Positions 8,136 through 16,574 of a stretch of 24,121 nucleotides of DNA are shown one piece after another. The stretch is from JAGLCY01 sp965363725 (GTDB taxonomy: Bacteria; Krumholzibacteriota; Krumholzibacteriia; LZORAL124-64-63): contig CBDTUS010000038.1 of the NCBI GenBank assembly GCA_965363725.1, positions 1 through 24,121 of the forward strand. The letters are read 5' to 3'. Every line of letters begins with the position of its first letter. Position 1 is the stretch's first letter. Both the position numbers and the translations under genes were made by a program. The notes below the pieces were generated by a model, which worked only from the letters and a program-made list of their open reading frames with translations, was not told the origin of the DNA and searched no databases.

Positions 8136-8195
8136 GGGGAAGTTTCTCGACCACTCAAAATGAGGACAATTTCCATCCACCAATAAGGAAAAAGC

Positions 8196-10895
8196 ATGAT
8201 CGGCAAGTCGTTACTCCATTACGAAATCAAGGAAACCATCGGCAAGGGCGGCATGGGCGAGGTATTCCGCGCCCGGGACACCAAGCTGGGCCGGGACGTG
8301 GCCCTGAAGATCCTGCCCGCCGAACTGAGCGGTGATCCCGAGCGCGAAACCCGCTTCCAGCGCGAAGCCCGCGCCCTGGCCAGCCTCCAGCATCACAACG
8401 TGGCCTCGGTGTATGGATTCGAGGAAGCCGAGGGCGCCCGTTTCCTGGTGATGGAATTAATTTCGGGGGCGGAACTGACCGACCGCATGAAAAACGGCCC
8501 CATCCAAATCGAAGAAACCCTGACCATCGCCCGGCAGGTGGCCGCCGGTCTCGAGGCGGCCCATGAGAGCGGGATCGTCCACCGCGACCTCAAACCCGCC
8601 AACATCATGGAGACCGATGAAGGCGAGATGAAGATCCTGGACTTCGGCCTGGCCCAGGCCTGGTTCGGGGACGACGGCACCCAGCAGGACTCCGCCACCA
8701 ACCCGACCATGACCGCGGCCATGACGCAGGCGGGCGCCATCCTGGGCACTGCGGCCTACATGAGCCCGGAACAGGCCCGCGGGGTGAACGTCGACCGGCG
8801 CACCGACATCTGGGCCTTCGGCGTGATCCTGTTCGAAATGCTGACCGGCAAGCCGCTCTTCCAGGGCGAGACCATCAGTGACACCCTGGCGGCCGTGCTG
8901 CGCAAGGAACCCGACTGGGACTCGCTGCCGGTCGAGGAAGCCCCGGAACTTTGCCGCCTGATCGAACGGTGCCTGGAGCGGAATCCCAAGCAGCGGCTGC
9001 GTGACATCGGCGAAGCCCGCATCTTTCTCCAGGACGGAGGGGCCAGCGGCACCAACCTGAGTTTTTCCCAGCTGGGCATGACGGCACCCGCCGCCGAGCG
9101 CGCGCCGGCCAAGACGCCAGTGCCGCTGCTGATCGGCCTGGCCCTGCTGGGACTGGTGGGAGGCACCTTCCTGGGCTGGAAGGTCCTGGCCAATCCTGAT
9201 CCGGCGCCCGTGGTCCACGCCATGATTCCGCCGCCGGCCCAGATGAACTACGATCTGAACGGCACGGCACCGGGCCCGGCCGCGATCTCCCCTGATGGAA
9301 CCAAGCTGGCGTTCACGGCCATCGGCGAGGACAGCCCCCCCATTCTTTACCTGCGTCACCTGGACAAGGGCGAATCCGTGGCGCTGTCCGGGACCGAAGG
9401 CGCGGCCTATCCGTTCTGGTCTCCAGACAGCAAGTTCATCGGCTTTTTCGTGCCGGCAGGCGGCAAGCTCAAGAAAGTGGCGGTCGGGGGAGGGCCTCCG
9501 GTCACCCTGTGCTCGGCGGAAAACGGCAAGGGCGGGACCTGGAACGCCGACGGGGAAATTGTCTATGCACCCGGCGCCACCACCGCCATTTACAAGGTGG
9601 CCGCCATCGGGGGCGAACCCGTCCAGATCACCACGGTCGATTCAAAATACGATTCCCACCGGCACCCCCGTTTTTTGCCCGGGGGCCGGGAGTTCCTGTT
9701 CATCGGTCGCCCCTCCAGTGGCGGGGGTGACAACGACGTCCTGCTGGCCTCGCTGGATACGACCGTGGTGCCGCGGGTAATCACCGAGTCGCAGGCCCAG
9801 GCCGATTATGTCGACGGGCACCTATTGACGGTGCGGGAAGACGTGTTGATGGGGACCCCGTTCACCCCGGACCAGGAAAAGGTGGTGGAGGGAGGCACGC
9901 CGCTGGTGGAAGACATCCTGTCCCTGCCGGGGGCGGACATCGGCATCTTCACACCTTCGACCAACGGGGTGATGATCTTCCAGACCGGAGCTTCGAACCA
10001 GGCGGGCAGATTGATCCTGTGGGGCGACCGCGAAAGCGGCACCCAGGAACAGCTGGGCGACCCCGGTCAGGTCTTCCACCCCTCCATTTCCCCCGACGGT
10101 CTGCGCGCCGTGGTCGAGGTGCAGGATGCGTCCGACGAAGGGACCGACCTGTGGCTGGTCGACCTGGTTACCGGATTGCGGACCCGGTTCACCTTCGCCC
10201 CGGGTGAGGAGACCCGGCCCTGCTGGACACCGTCCGGGGATTCGGTGATCTACCGGTCCGCCGAGGAGACCACGTTCAGGATCATGCAGCAACCGGTCGA
10301 CGGGCAGGGCGGCGCCGCCATCCTGCTGGAATCCGAACGGGACCTGGTCCCCTTCAGCGTGAGCCCGGTGGACCAGACCCTGCTGTTCGACTTTGAACGG
10401 GAGGACGGCAAGGTCGAGATCCGAAAGCTTTCCCTGACCGCCGAGGGTGGCGAGATGACAACCCTGGCGACGGCTCCGGACAAGAACATCGGAGGTGGTA
10501 CCTATTCACCCGACGGCCGCTGGGTGGCCTACCACACCGAGTCCGCCTCGGCCTGGGATGTGTTCGTCATCCCGGCCTCGGGCGGGCCACGCAAGTGGCA
10601 GGTGACGGCCTACGGCACGGCCTATCCCAAATGGAACGCCGACGGGACGGAGTTGTGGGTCAGCCGCTTCAGCGGCGATCTGCGCGCCTATTCCGTGGAC
10701 GGGTCCGGAGACACCTTCCGCATCGGCAACTTCACCGACAAGGTCCAGGTCTCCTCGCCGGACGGGACCGGATGCCATTACGACCTGCATCCCGACGGCC
10801 AGAGGATCCTGCATGCCGGTGTCGACCCGGCTTTCCACACCGAGGTTTCCTACCTGCACCTGGTCACGGACTGGAAGCGGGGACTGGTGCAGTAG
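8196..10895 (+). CDS. Transmembrane Ser/Thr protein kinase with PD40/TolB-like beta-propeller
   Basis: An 899-residue Hanks-type kinase. The catalytic domain (about 9-275) has GKGGMG (16-21), VALK Lys38, HRDLKPAN with Asp131, DFG Asp149 and MSPEQ in the activation region, so it should be active. One transmembrane helix follows (about 308-330, PLLIGLALLGLVGGTFLGW). The rest is a propeller built from WD40-like/PD40 (TolB-type) repeats with typical tags: ISPDGTKLAF, WSPDSKFIGFF, FLPGGREFLF, ISPDGLRAVV, WTPSGDSVIY, YSPDGRWVAY. The propeller lies across the membrane from the kinase and is the likely sensor. AAGGA at 8185-8189, 6 nt before the ATG, fixes the start. It is divergent from the YCF48 propeller gene and ends 17 nt from the convergent TPR lipoprotein gene. 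The ligand and phosphorylation targets cannot be read from the sequence. Confidence 0.93.
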   Translation: MIGKSLLHYEIKETIGKGGMGEVFRARDTKLGRDVALKILPAELSGDPERETRFQREARALASLQHHNVASVYGFEEAEGARFLVMELISGAELTDRMKNGPIQIEETLTIARQVAAGLEAAHESGIVHRDLKPANIMETDEGEMKILDFGLAQAWFGDDGTQQDSATNPTMTAAMTQAGAILGTAAYMSPEQARGVNVDRRTDIWAFGVILFEMLTGKPLFQGETISDTLAAVLRKEPDWDSLPVEEAPELCRLIERCLERNPKQRLRDIGEARIFLQDGGASGTNLSFSQLGMTAPAAERAPAKTPVPLLIGLALLGLVGGTFLGWKVLANPDPAPVVHAMIPPPAQMNYDLNGTAPGPAAISPDGTKLAFTAIGEDSPPILYLRHLDKGESVALSGTEGAAYPFWSPDSKFIGFFVPAGGKLKKVAVGGGPPVTLCSAENGKGGTWNADGEIVYAPGATTAIYKVAAIGGEPVQITTVDSKYDSHRHPRFLPGGREFLFIGRPSSGGGDNDVLLASLDTTVVPRVITESQAQADYVDGHLLTVREDVLMGTPFTPDQEKVVEGGTPLVEDILSLPGADIGIFTPSTNGVMIFQTGASNQAGRLILWGDRESGTQEQLGDPGQVFHPSISPDGLRAVVEVQDASDEGTDLWLVDLVTGLRTRFTFAPGEETRPCWTPSGDSVIYRSAEETTFRIMQQPVDGQGGAAILLESERDLVPFSVSPVDQTLLFDFEREDGKVEIRKLSLTAEGGEMTTLATAPDKNIGGGTYSPDGRWVAYHTESASAWDVFVIPASGGPRKWQVTAYGTAYPKWNADGTELWVSRFSGDLRAYSVDGSGDTFRIGNFTDKVQVSSPDGTGCHYDLHPDGQRILHAGVDPAFHTEVSYLHLVTDWKRGLVQ

Positions 10896-10912
10896 CGATA
10901 TTTCGAGAGGCT

Positions 10913-12574
10913 CTACTTGGCGCCTGGAGCGCAAAGGCACGAACTCGATGGCTGCTCTTCAACCCGGGCCCAGGCCTGCTGGGCGGCGGCCGCGAACTGG
11001 GCCCCTTCCAGTTTCCGATCCTGGGCCGCGAGCGTCTGGCTCAGCCCCAGCAGTGACCAGCCGTTGCCCGGGTGCCGGATCTGGTCTTCACGGTAGAGCT
11101 TCTCGGCCTCGGCATATTCTCCGGCTTCCATCAACAGAGCGCCCATCGAGTGCCGCACCGGCAGCATCCAGGCCGGAGGCTCGTCGTAGATCAGCTTGTC
11201 CTCGGCTTCGATGCCGCGCCTGAGCGCCGCCCAGGCTTCGTCCAGTCGGCCTTCGCGGTAGGCTGTTTCACCTTCGAGCATCGCCATGGCGATGGGCAGC
11301 ACGTCGTGCATCCTGTTGTTGAAGACCCACCATTCCTCGGGCACCGCCGCGGCCGCGGCTTCGAATTTGACGATCTCCTGGCGCGCTTCATCCGTACGGT
11401 CCAGGACCGAAAGGGCGATGCCACGGGCGTAGTAATGCACCGCGCGCGTCACCAGGCGGTCTTCAGGCGGCAGGGGCTCGGCCAGGATGTCATCCCACTT
11501 TCCGAAGCGGATCATGACGTGGTAGTTGGTGGGCATGATGCCCTCGATCAACCAGTTCAGTTCCTGGAGAACCTCGGCGGGCATGTCCGCTTCGAGTTCC
11601 CGTGCCGCCTTCATGGCGGGTTCGTAGTTGGCTTCCATCATCGAGGCGTAGGCCAGGAAATGCTGGTTGTGGGCGTAGTAGATGTAGTACATGCCCGGCG
11701 GCGGCGCGGTGGCGAAGTAGGTGCGGTCGGCCTGGACTGCGCGGACGTTGACGTCGGCGGCATCGCCGTAGCGGCCCACCCGGGCGTAGATGTGCGAAGG
11801 CATGTGGACCAAATGTCCGGCGCCAGGCACGCGGGCTTCCAGTTTTTCGGCGTAGGGGAGGGCCTTTTCCGGCGCCGGCCCGGCCTCCATGGCGTGGATG
11901 TAGAAGTGGGCGGCTCCGGGGTGGTCGGGATAATTCTGGAGAACACCCTCTATCGCGGCGAGGAATTCCGTCGTCCGGCCATCGGGCTCCAGATCCACCG
12001 TCCAGTAGGCCCACGGCTGAAGGTCCATCAGGGATTCCGCGTACAGCGACCCCACTTCGGGATCATCTCCGAATCGTTGGTAGACCTTCTCCATCGCCGC
12101 GGCGTAGGCCTCGTCGTAGGGACGCTGCTCCTGCGGGGCGGGCCACGTGTAACGCTGGGCGACCGCCTCGACGAGCGCGCGCTCGAGGTCACTTTCATCG
12201 TCCAGGAGCGCCAGGGCCTTCTGGGCGGCCTCATGTCCGATCCGCCAGCGTTCCTCGGTCATTTCCGGATCGTTGATGTTCATGCCCGCGGCGTAGGAGA
12301 CGCCCCACCAGGGCATGGCAGCTTTGGGGTCGCGGGCCGCGGCCTCCTTGAACGAACGGGTGGCTTCATCGTGGTTGAACCCGTACAGGAACAGCAGCCC
12401 CTGGTCGAACCATTGCTGGGCTTCGGCCGAGCTGGTGGTGATGGGTTTGCTGTAGGTGTCGATTCCGGCAAAAAGGCTGGATCCCGTGGATTCGGGAACA
12501 TCGCGGCTGCAGCCTGAGAAAAAGATCAGGCACAGGCCCAGAGCGGCCACTGGAAAAATGGATCGGTTTTGCAT
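10913..12574 (-). CDS. TPR-containing lipoprotein
   Basis: A 553-residue protein with a lipoprotein signal peptide; the lipobox-like FFSGC places the lipidated Cys at position 22. The mature part consists of TPR-like helix pairs. It carries strong motifs such as AMPWWGVSYAAGMNIN, AAHFYIHAMEAGPAPEKALPYA and HMPSHIYARVGRYGDAADVN, which I recognise as recurrent in a family of bacterial TPR proteins of unknown function. The histidines in HFYIH and HMPSHIY are unusual for a plain TPR scaffold and hint at a metal or ligand site (inference). It ends with a Cys-x-Cys tail (SSSCLCAPGAK). GGAAGGG before the ATG is a good Shine-Dalgarno. An extended -10-like TCTGC-TATATT lies about 40 nt upstream. It is divergent from the P-domain lipoprotein and convergent with the PD40 kinase. 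Confidence 0.85.
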   Translation of the reverse strand: MQNRSIFPVAALGLCLIFFSGCSRDVPESTGSSLFAGIDTYSKPITTSSAEAQQWFDQGLLFLYGFNHDEATRSFKEAAARDPKAAMPWWGVSYAAGMNINDPEMTEERWRIGHEAAQKALALLDDESDLERALVEAVAQRYTWPAPQEQRPYDEAYAAAMEKVYQRFGDDPEVGSLYAESLMDLQPWAYWTVDLEPDGRTTEFLAAIEGVLQNYPDHPGAAHFYIHAMEAGPAPEKALPYAEKLEARVPGAGHLVHMPSHIYARVGRYGDAADVNVRAVQADRTYFATAPPPGMYYIYYAHNQHFLAYASMMEANYEPAMKAARELEADMPAEVLQELNWLIEGIMPTNYHVMIRFGKWDDILAEPLPPEDRLVTRAVHYYARGIALSVLDRTDEARQEIVKFEAAAAAVPEEWWVFNNRMHDVLPIAMAMLEGETAYREGRLDEAWAALRRGIEAEDKLIYDEPPAWMLPVRHSMGALLMEAGEYAEAEKLYREDQIRHPGNGWSLLGLSQTLAAQDRKLEGAQFAAAAQQAWARVEEQPSSSCLCAPGAK

Positions 12575-12612
12575 GGTTTTCCCTTCCCGAATTTCAGAAA
12601 AGTTTCATTTGG

Positions 12613-12623
12613 AATATAGCAGA
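12613..12623 (-). promoter_or_regulatory. Extended -10-like promoter (TCTGC-TATATT)
   Basis: Minus-strand TGC precedes TATATT (5/6 match to TATAAT), about 39 nt before the TPR lipoprotein ATG. It has the TGn element but TCTG rather than TRTG, and no clear -35. Confidence 0.45.
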
Positions 12624-12739
12624 TAAAAATTGTCCTGCTTGTGGTCGAGGAGCACACCGCAGGGGCGGCCAACGAAAAACAGGAAATATATGGGGGGGCC
12701 CAGGCAGAAGAAAATCAACGTAGGTGTGGGGCGGCCTTT

Positions 12740-12750
12740 TATGTCATAAT
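12740..12750 (+). promoter_or_regulatory. Extended -10 promoter (TATGT-CATAAT)
   Basis: TATGT precedes CATAAT (5/6 match to TATAAT), divergent from the promoter at 12613-12623. The predicted leader to the ATG at 12831 is about 74 nt. It overlaps the upstream in-frame ATG at 12750, which therefore cannot be the start. Confidence 0.5.
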
Positions 12751-12830
12751 TGATAATGGACATCCATAGTCCCACTAAGTTGCTGGGACCAAAGGAATGT
12801 TGGAGCCAACAGACATCAAAGGAGAGGGAA

Positions 12831-14381
12831 ATGACATCCAGAAAATCGCTCTGTTTGGGTGGATGGGTTTTGCTGGGACTGATGATTTTTATCGGATGCA
12901 GCAGCGATGACGACCCGGTGGCGCCGCCGGCCACGGGGGCCAAAGCCACCATAGGGACGGCAGGCGGAACCCTGGAAATCCCGGGTGGGCTGGCCATGAC
13001 CGTTCCGGCAGATGCTCTGACCGGGGACATCGATTTCGCAGCGGACGTCAATCCCTCGCCACCGGCAGGTCCCACGGATTTCATCCTGCTGTCCCCTGTC
13101 TACAGCATCGAACCCAGCGGCACCGACTTTGCAGAAACGACTCTGCTGCAGATGAATTACTCCGAAGCCCTCCTGGCCGGGGCCTCCGAGGGTGACATCG
13201 TCATCTTCACCCATACCGGCATTGGTTGGGAAGAACTCAGGTGCATGGTTTTCCCGGATGACAATCTGGTGGAAGCGGGTATCAGCCACCTTTCCGATTT
13301 CGTGGTCGCGGTGCCCATGCCCGTCGAACCGGATCCCATCTACGCCCAGCTGGTCGTGCACCGGCAAATCACCGCGGAAGATATTCTGAAGTTCGAAAAG
13401 ATCCCTGTATTCATCATGGCGGATCAGTTGTTCGCCCAATTCACAACTGTCGATGACGGCAAACCCAGCAATCCCCTGCAGGCAGAGTCGGTGGCTTTCG
13501 GGGAGTGGGACCTCGAGTGGGGCATGAATGCCTACGGTTATTCGAACAGCACCACTCCTGCTTTCCTGACTCTGGGCGAAACCTATGACTTCGTGGTCGT
13601 CGGCAGCGAGGAAGTTCCCTCGCTGACCCTTCCAGTGCCGATCATGGAGGTCGCCCCCTATGTCACGAACCTGACGGCGGACCAGGCAGCGGATCTGGCC
13701 GGATTCACCCTGGAATGGTCCGGAAGCGCCCCGACAGGTTCCGTCGATTTCCAGATGAGGGGCCTGGACAATACGCGGTTGGATTATTCGGTTCCCAATA
13801 CCGGCAGCTACACCTTTTCGGGGGCGGAACTCAGCGGGCTCCCTGCCGGCACGGGGAGCATCAGCCTCAATCTGGTGGGTGAAATACCGATCGTGGCCGA
13901 CGGCTATGTGGCCTCAAGCCGGGTGAGACTGACCTCGTCCCATTCCACCGATGTCGTCTTCACCAGCGAAGCGGTCATCGAGGATGTGACGGTGGTATCC
14001 ACCCCAAATCTGGCGATTCCCGATGCGACCTCGGGCGGCTATGGCAATCCCGTCACGGACATCATCAATGCGCCGGTGACTGGAGCCGTGGACAGCGTTC
14101 GGGTCTACCTGGATATATCGCATGATTACATGAGCGACCTGATCGTCCGGTTGACCTCACCCGACGGCACGGAGCTGCGGGTCCTGTTCATCGGGGAAGG
14201 CGGCGAACACGATGGAAGGATCCAGGGTTGGTATCCAGGGGACTTCGTACCCAAGGATGATTTGAACGGATTCGACGGCGAAAATGCCGGTGGCGACTGG
14301 ACCCTCACGGCGAGGGACTATTCCCAGGGAGTGGCCGGGACACTCAACGAATGGCGAGTGCAGATCTTCTACACCCAATAG
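12831..14381 (+). CDS. Lipoprotein with ZU5-like domain and C-terminal proprotein-convertase P-domain
   Basis: A 516-residue protein. The N-terminal signal ends in LMIFIGC, giving a probable lipidated Cys23, followed by an Asp-rich tether (SSDDDP). Residues about 35-165 look like a ZU5-type domain (GTAGGTLEIPGG, MTVPADAL, a YSIEPSGTDF-type strand). A beta-rich middle region follows. The last 130 residues match the P/Homo B domain (PF01483): NLAIPDATSGG, VYLDISHDYMSDLIVRLTSPDG, NAGGDWTLTARD, GTLNEWRVQIFY. P-domains usually accompany secreted proteases, but no protease domain is present here, so it is probably a surface binding protein. The longer open frame begins at 12750, inside the -10. I use ATG 12831 because GGAGAGGGAA directly precedes it and the signal peptide starts there. 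It converges on the ABC-F gene 25 nt away. Confidence 0.85.
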   Translation: MTSRKSLCLGGWVLLGLMIFIGCSSDDDPVAPPATGAKATIGTAGGTLEIPGGLAMTVPADALTGDIDFAADVNPSPPAGPTDFILLSPVYSIEPSGTDFAETTLLQMNYSEALLAGASEGDIVIFTHTGIGWEELRCMVFPDDNLVEAGISHLSDFVVAVPMPVEPDPIYAQLVVHRQITAEDILKFEKIPVFIMADQLFAQFTTVDDGKPSNPLQAESVAFGEWDLEWGMNAYGYSNSTTPAFLTLGETYDFVVVGSEEVPSLTLPVPIMEVAPYVTNLTADQAADLAGFTLEWSGSAPTGSVDFQMRGLDNTRLDYSVPNTGSYTFSGAELSGLPAGTGSISLNLVGEIPIVADGYVASSRVRLTSSHSTDVVFTSEAVIEDVTVVSTPNLAIPDATSGGYGNPVTDIINAPVTGAVDSVRVYLDISHDYMSDLIVRLTSPDGTELRVLFIGEGGEHDGRIQGWYPGDFVPKDDLNGFDGENAGGDWTLTARDYSQGVAGTLNEWRVQIFYTQ

Positions 14382-14406
14382 GCGGGACAAGGGGGTATGC
14401 CGGAGC

Positions 14407-16056
14407 CTACCGGTGTACCCCTGCCGCTTCTCCGCCCGACCGGGCGACAAATTCACTGTAGGTACCATCAAAGACCAGGGGTGGCTGTGCCGGCTCCTGC
14501 CTGCGGGAGTCGCCGGGCCGCAACTCCAGGACCCGGGTGCTGAGCCCCTTCAGGAACGTCCGGTCGTGACTGACGAAGAGCATGGTGCCTTCGAATCCGG
14601 AAAGGGAGGCGACCAGCATCTCCTTGGTCTCCAGGTCGAGATGATTGGTGGGCTCGTCGAGGATCAGGAAGTTGGGCGGGTCGAACAGCATCCGGGCCAG
14701 GACCAGCCGGGATTTCTCGCCGCCCGAGAGAATACGGGTCGGTTTGTCGACGTCGTCGCCGCGGAACTGGAAGGCGCCCAGGAGATTCTTCAGCACCCCC
14801 TGGCCTTCGGTGGGAAAAGCGTTCTGCAGGTGGTCGAACACCGTCAAGGCAGGGTCGAGCTGTTCGAGGGATTGCTGGGCGAAGTAGCCGACCTTCAGGT
14901 TGGCGCCGAGCCTGACCGTGCCGGTGTCGGGGGCCAGCTGGCCCGCCACGAGTTTCAAGAGTGTGGTTTTTCCGGCCCCGTTGCGGCCCAGCACGCACCA
15001 GCGTTCGGTGCGGCGGATCTTCAGGTCGAAATCGTCGTAGATGACCTTCGATCCGTAGGCCTTTGACAATCCGGACAACTCCACCACGTCGTCCCCCGAA
15101 CGTGGAGGCGGGCTGAACTTGAACTCGACGATCTTGCGCCGCCGCGGCGGCTCGACCAGTTCGATCTTCTCCAGTTTCTTGACCCGGCTCTGCACCTGCG
15201 CCGCCTTGGCCGCATGGGAGGCGAAACGTTCGACGAAGCGGCGCTCCTTGGCCAGCATGGCCTGCTGGCGGGCGTAGGTGGCCTCGCGGTTGGTTTCGGC
15301 GATGGCCCGCTGCCGCACGAAGTGATCGTAGTCGCCGGAGTAGGCAATGAACTCGCCCCCGTCGATGTCCAGGATCCGGCTGACGACCCGGTTCATGAAA
15401 TCCTTGTCGTGGCAGGTGAGCAGCACGGCCCCCGGGTAGTCCTTGATGAACTTCTCCAGCCAGATAATGGACTCGATATCCAGATGGTTCGTGGGCTCGT
15501 CCATGAGCAGGACATCGGGCACCGCCAGCAGCACGCGGGCCATGCCGATGCGCATCTTCCAGCCCCCCGACAGCGCGCCCGAGTCGCCGGCGATCTGGTC
15601 CTCGGTGAAGCCCAGCCCAGTCAGGACGATGCGGGCACGGGCCTCGATGTCGTAACCGCCCCGGCTCTGGTAGGCGTCAAGCACCTCGCCGAAACGGTGG
15701 AGGATCTTCTCCATTTCGTCGGTCCGATCGGGGTCGCCCATGGCCAGCTCGAGGTCCTTCAACTCGTGATGGAGCTCGCCCAGGTCCCCGCTGCCGGCGA
15801 TGGTTTCATCCAGGACGGAACGCCCTGCCATTTCGCCGATGTCCTGCCGGAAGTAACCGATGGTCAGCCGTTTGGGGACCGAAACCGAACCCTCATCGGG
15901 TTCCTCTTCACCAGTGATCAGGCGAAAGACGGTGGTCTTGCCCGCGCCGTTGGGGCCCACCAGGCCGACCTTCTCGCCGGGGTTGAGCTGGAAGGACGTC
16001 TCCACGAAGAGAATCTGCCGCCCGTGGCGTTTGGAAATGTTGGTCAGGCTGATCAT
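14407..16056 (-). CDS. ABC-F family ATPase (ribosome-associated type)
   Basis: A 549-residue protein with two fused ABC ATPase domains and no membrane segments, as in ABC-F proteins, which act on ribosomes in translation or antibiotic protection. Domain 1 has Walker A GPNGAGKTT (34-42), signature LSGGWKMRI (from 162) and Walker B LLMDEPTNHLD. Domain 2 has Walker A GRNGAGKTT (about 357-365), LSGGEKSRL (from 443) and LILDEPTNHLD. The charged linker between them (about 240-320, RQQAMLAKERRFVERF to RVKKLEKIELVEPP) is the P-site tRNA interaction motif region of the family. Motifs fit the YheS/YbiT-like housekeeping groups, but the exact subfamily is not certain. The open frame runs up to 16107, past the -10 at 16096-16106, so the start is the ATG at 16056. 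Its Shine-Dalgarno is weak. Confidence 0.92.
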   Translation of the reverse strand: MISLTNISKRHGRQILFVETSFQLNPGEKVGLVGPNGAGKTTVFRLITGEEEPDEGSVSVPKRLTIGYFRQDIGEMAGRSVLDETIAGSGDLGELHHELKDLELAMGDPDRTDEMEKILHRFGEVLDAYQSRGGYDIEARARIVLTGLGFTEDQIAGDSGALSGGWKMRIGMARVLLAVPDVLLMDEPTNHLDIESIIWLEKFIKDYPGAVLLTCHDKDFMNRVVSRILDIDGGEFIAYSGDYDHFVRQRAIAETNREATYARQQAMLAKERRFVERFASHAAKAAQVQSRVKKLEKIELVEPPRRRKIVEFKFSPPPRSGDDVVELSGLSKAYGSKVIYDDFDLKIRRTERWCVLGRNGAGKTTLLKLVAGQLAPDTGTVRLGANLKVGYFAQQSLEQLDPALTVFDHLQNAFPTEGQGVLKNLLGAFQFRGDDVDKPTRILSGGEKSRLVLARMLFDPPNFLILDEPTNHLDLETKEMLVASLSGFEGTMLFVSHDRTFLKGLSTRVLELRPGDSRRQEPAQPPLVFDGTYSEFVARSGGEAAGVHR

Positions 16057-16095
16057 GGGGTCCGTATTCGCGTGGGTGTGGTTGTTGGAAGGGGA

Positions 16096-16106
16096 AAAGT
16101 AGCACA
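16096..16106 (-). promoter_or_regulatory. Extended -10-like promoter (TGTGC-TACTTT)
   Basis: Minus-strand TGTGC followed by TACTTT (3/6 match to TATAAT: T1, A2 and T6), about 40 nt before the ABC-F ATG. The hexamer is weak, and the TRTGN element carries the call. Confidence 0.35.
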
Positions 16107-16231
16107 ATCAGGCTGCTTTCGCCGGGTCAAAAACAGGGGAACGAAAAACAACAGTCTCGACCTCCGGGGTTGCGTGCCCGGCCGGATTGGCACAGGCTGG
16201 AGGAAATTCAGCCCCTGAAAGGATCGGATCC

Positions 16232-16573
16232 ATGCCCAAGGAAAAACTCGTCATCCTGTGGACCAGTGGAGACCGCGACGTCGCCCTGAAGATGGTGTTC
16301 ATGTACGCGGGCAACGCGCCGCGCAATGGCTGGTGGGATGATATCACGCTGATCGTCTGGGGTCCGTCGGCGCGCCTCTTGGCCGAAGACCAGGAGCTGC
16401 AGGAAAAACTGACGGGCCTGGCCCTGGAAGGCGTCAAGCTCGAGGCCTGCAAGGCCTGCTCGGACAGTTATGGCGTTTCCGACCGGCTCGCGGGTTTGGG
16501 CATCGACGTAAAATACATGGGCGAGCCATTGACGGCCTACCTCAAGGAAGGATGCCGGGTCCTGACCTTCTGA
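16232..16573 (+). CDS. DsrE-like family protein
   Basis: A 113-residue soluble protein of the DsrE/DsrF-like fold (PF02635). Features include an opening beta strand (EKLVILWTSGDRDVALKMVFMYA), a DDITLIVWGPSA strand, and a CxxC-bearing segment LEACKACSDSYGVSDRL (Cys73, Cys76). The protein ends with YLKEGCRVLTF. Family members are small cytoplasmic proteins, some of which handle persulfide sulfur on conserved cysteines; whether this one does is inference. The start is ATG 16232, with AAAGGA at 16218-16223, 8 nt upstream, rather than the in-frame ATG at 16187. It is divergent from the ABC-F gene. Its stop is one base from the stop of the convergent ion-channel gene. I see no convincing promoter. 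Confidence 0.82.
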   Translation: MPKEKLVILWTSGDRDVALKMVFMYAGNAPRNGWWDDITLIVWGPSARLLAEDQELQEKLTGLALEGVKLEACKACSDSYGVSDRLAGLGIDVKYMGEPLTAYLKEGCRVLTF

Positions 16574-16574
16574 A

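Larger units (their letters stand above)
7811..8195. other. 385-nt divergent intergenic region
   Basis: This separates the minus-strand propeller gene from the plus-strand kinase gene. It contains the propeller's extended -10 (7865-7875) and a kinase promoter candidate (8107-8135). It also holds a perfect TTGACA at 8001-8006 whose best -10 partners are poor. The short open frames across it lack ribosome binding sites, so I see no gene in it. Confidence 0.6.

Noticed and set aside
12605..13084. 159-codon minus-strand open frame over the 12.6-13.1 kb divergent region
   Set aside because: It overlaps both divergent promoters and the start of the lipoprotein gene, and has no ribosome binding site or family motif.
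16185..16200. Possible sigma-54 promoter (TTGGCAC...) before the DsrE-like gene
   Set aside because: The -24-like TGGCAC is good, but the -12 element lacks the required GC at the correct spacing.
15214..16218. 334-codon plus-strand open frame over the ABC-F gene
   Set aside because: Antisense shadow; the ABC-F frame has both complete ATPase motif sets.
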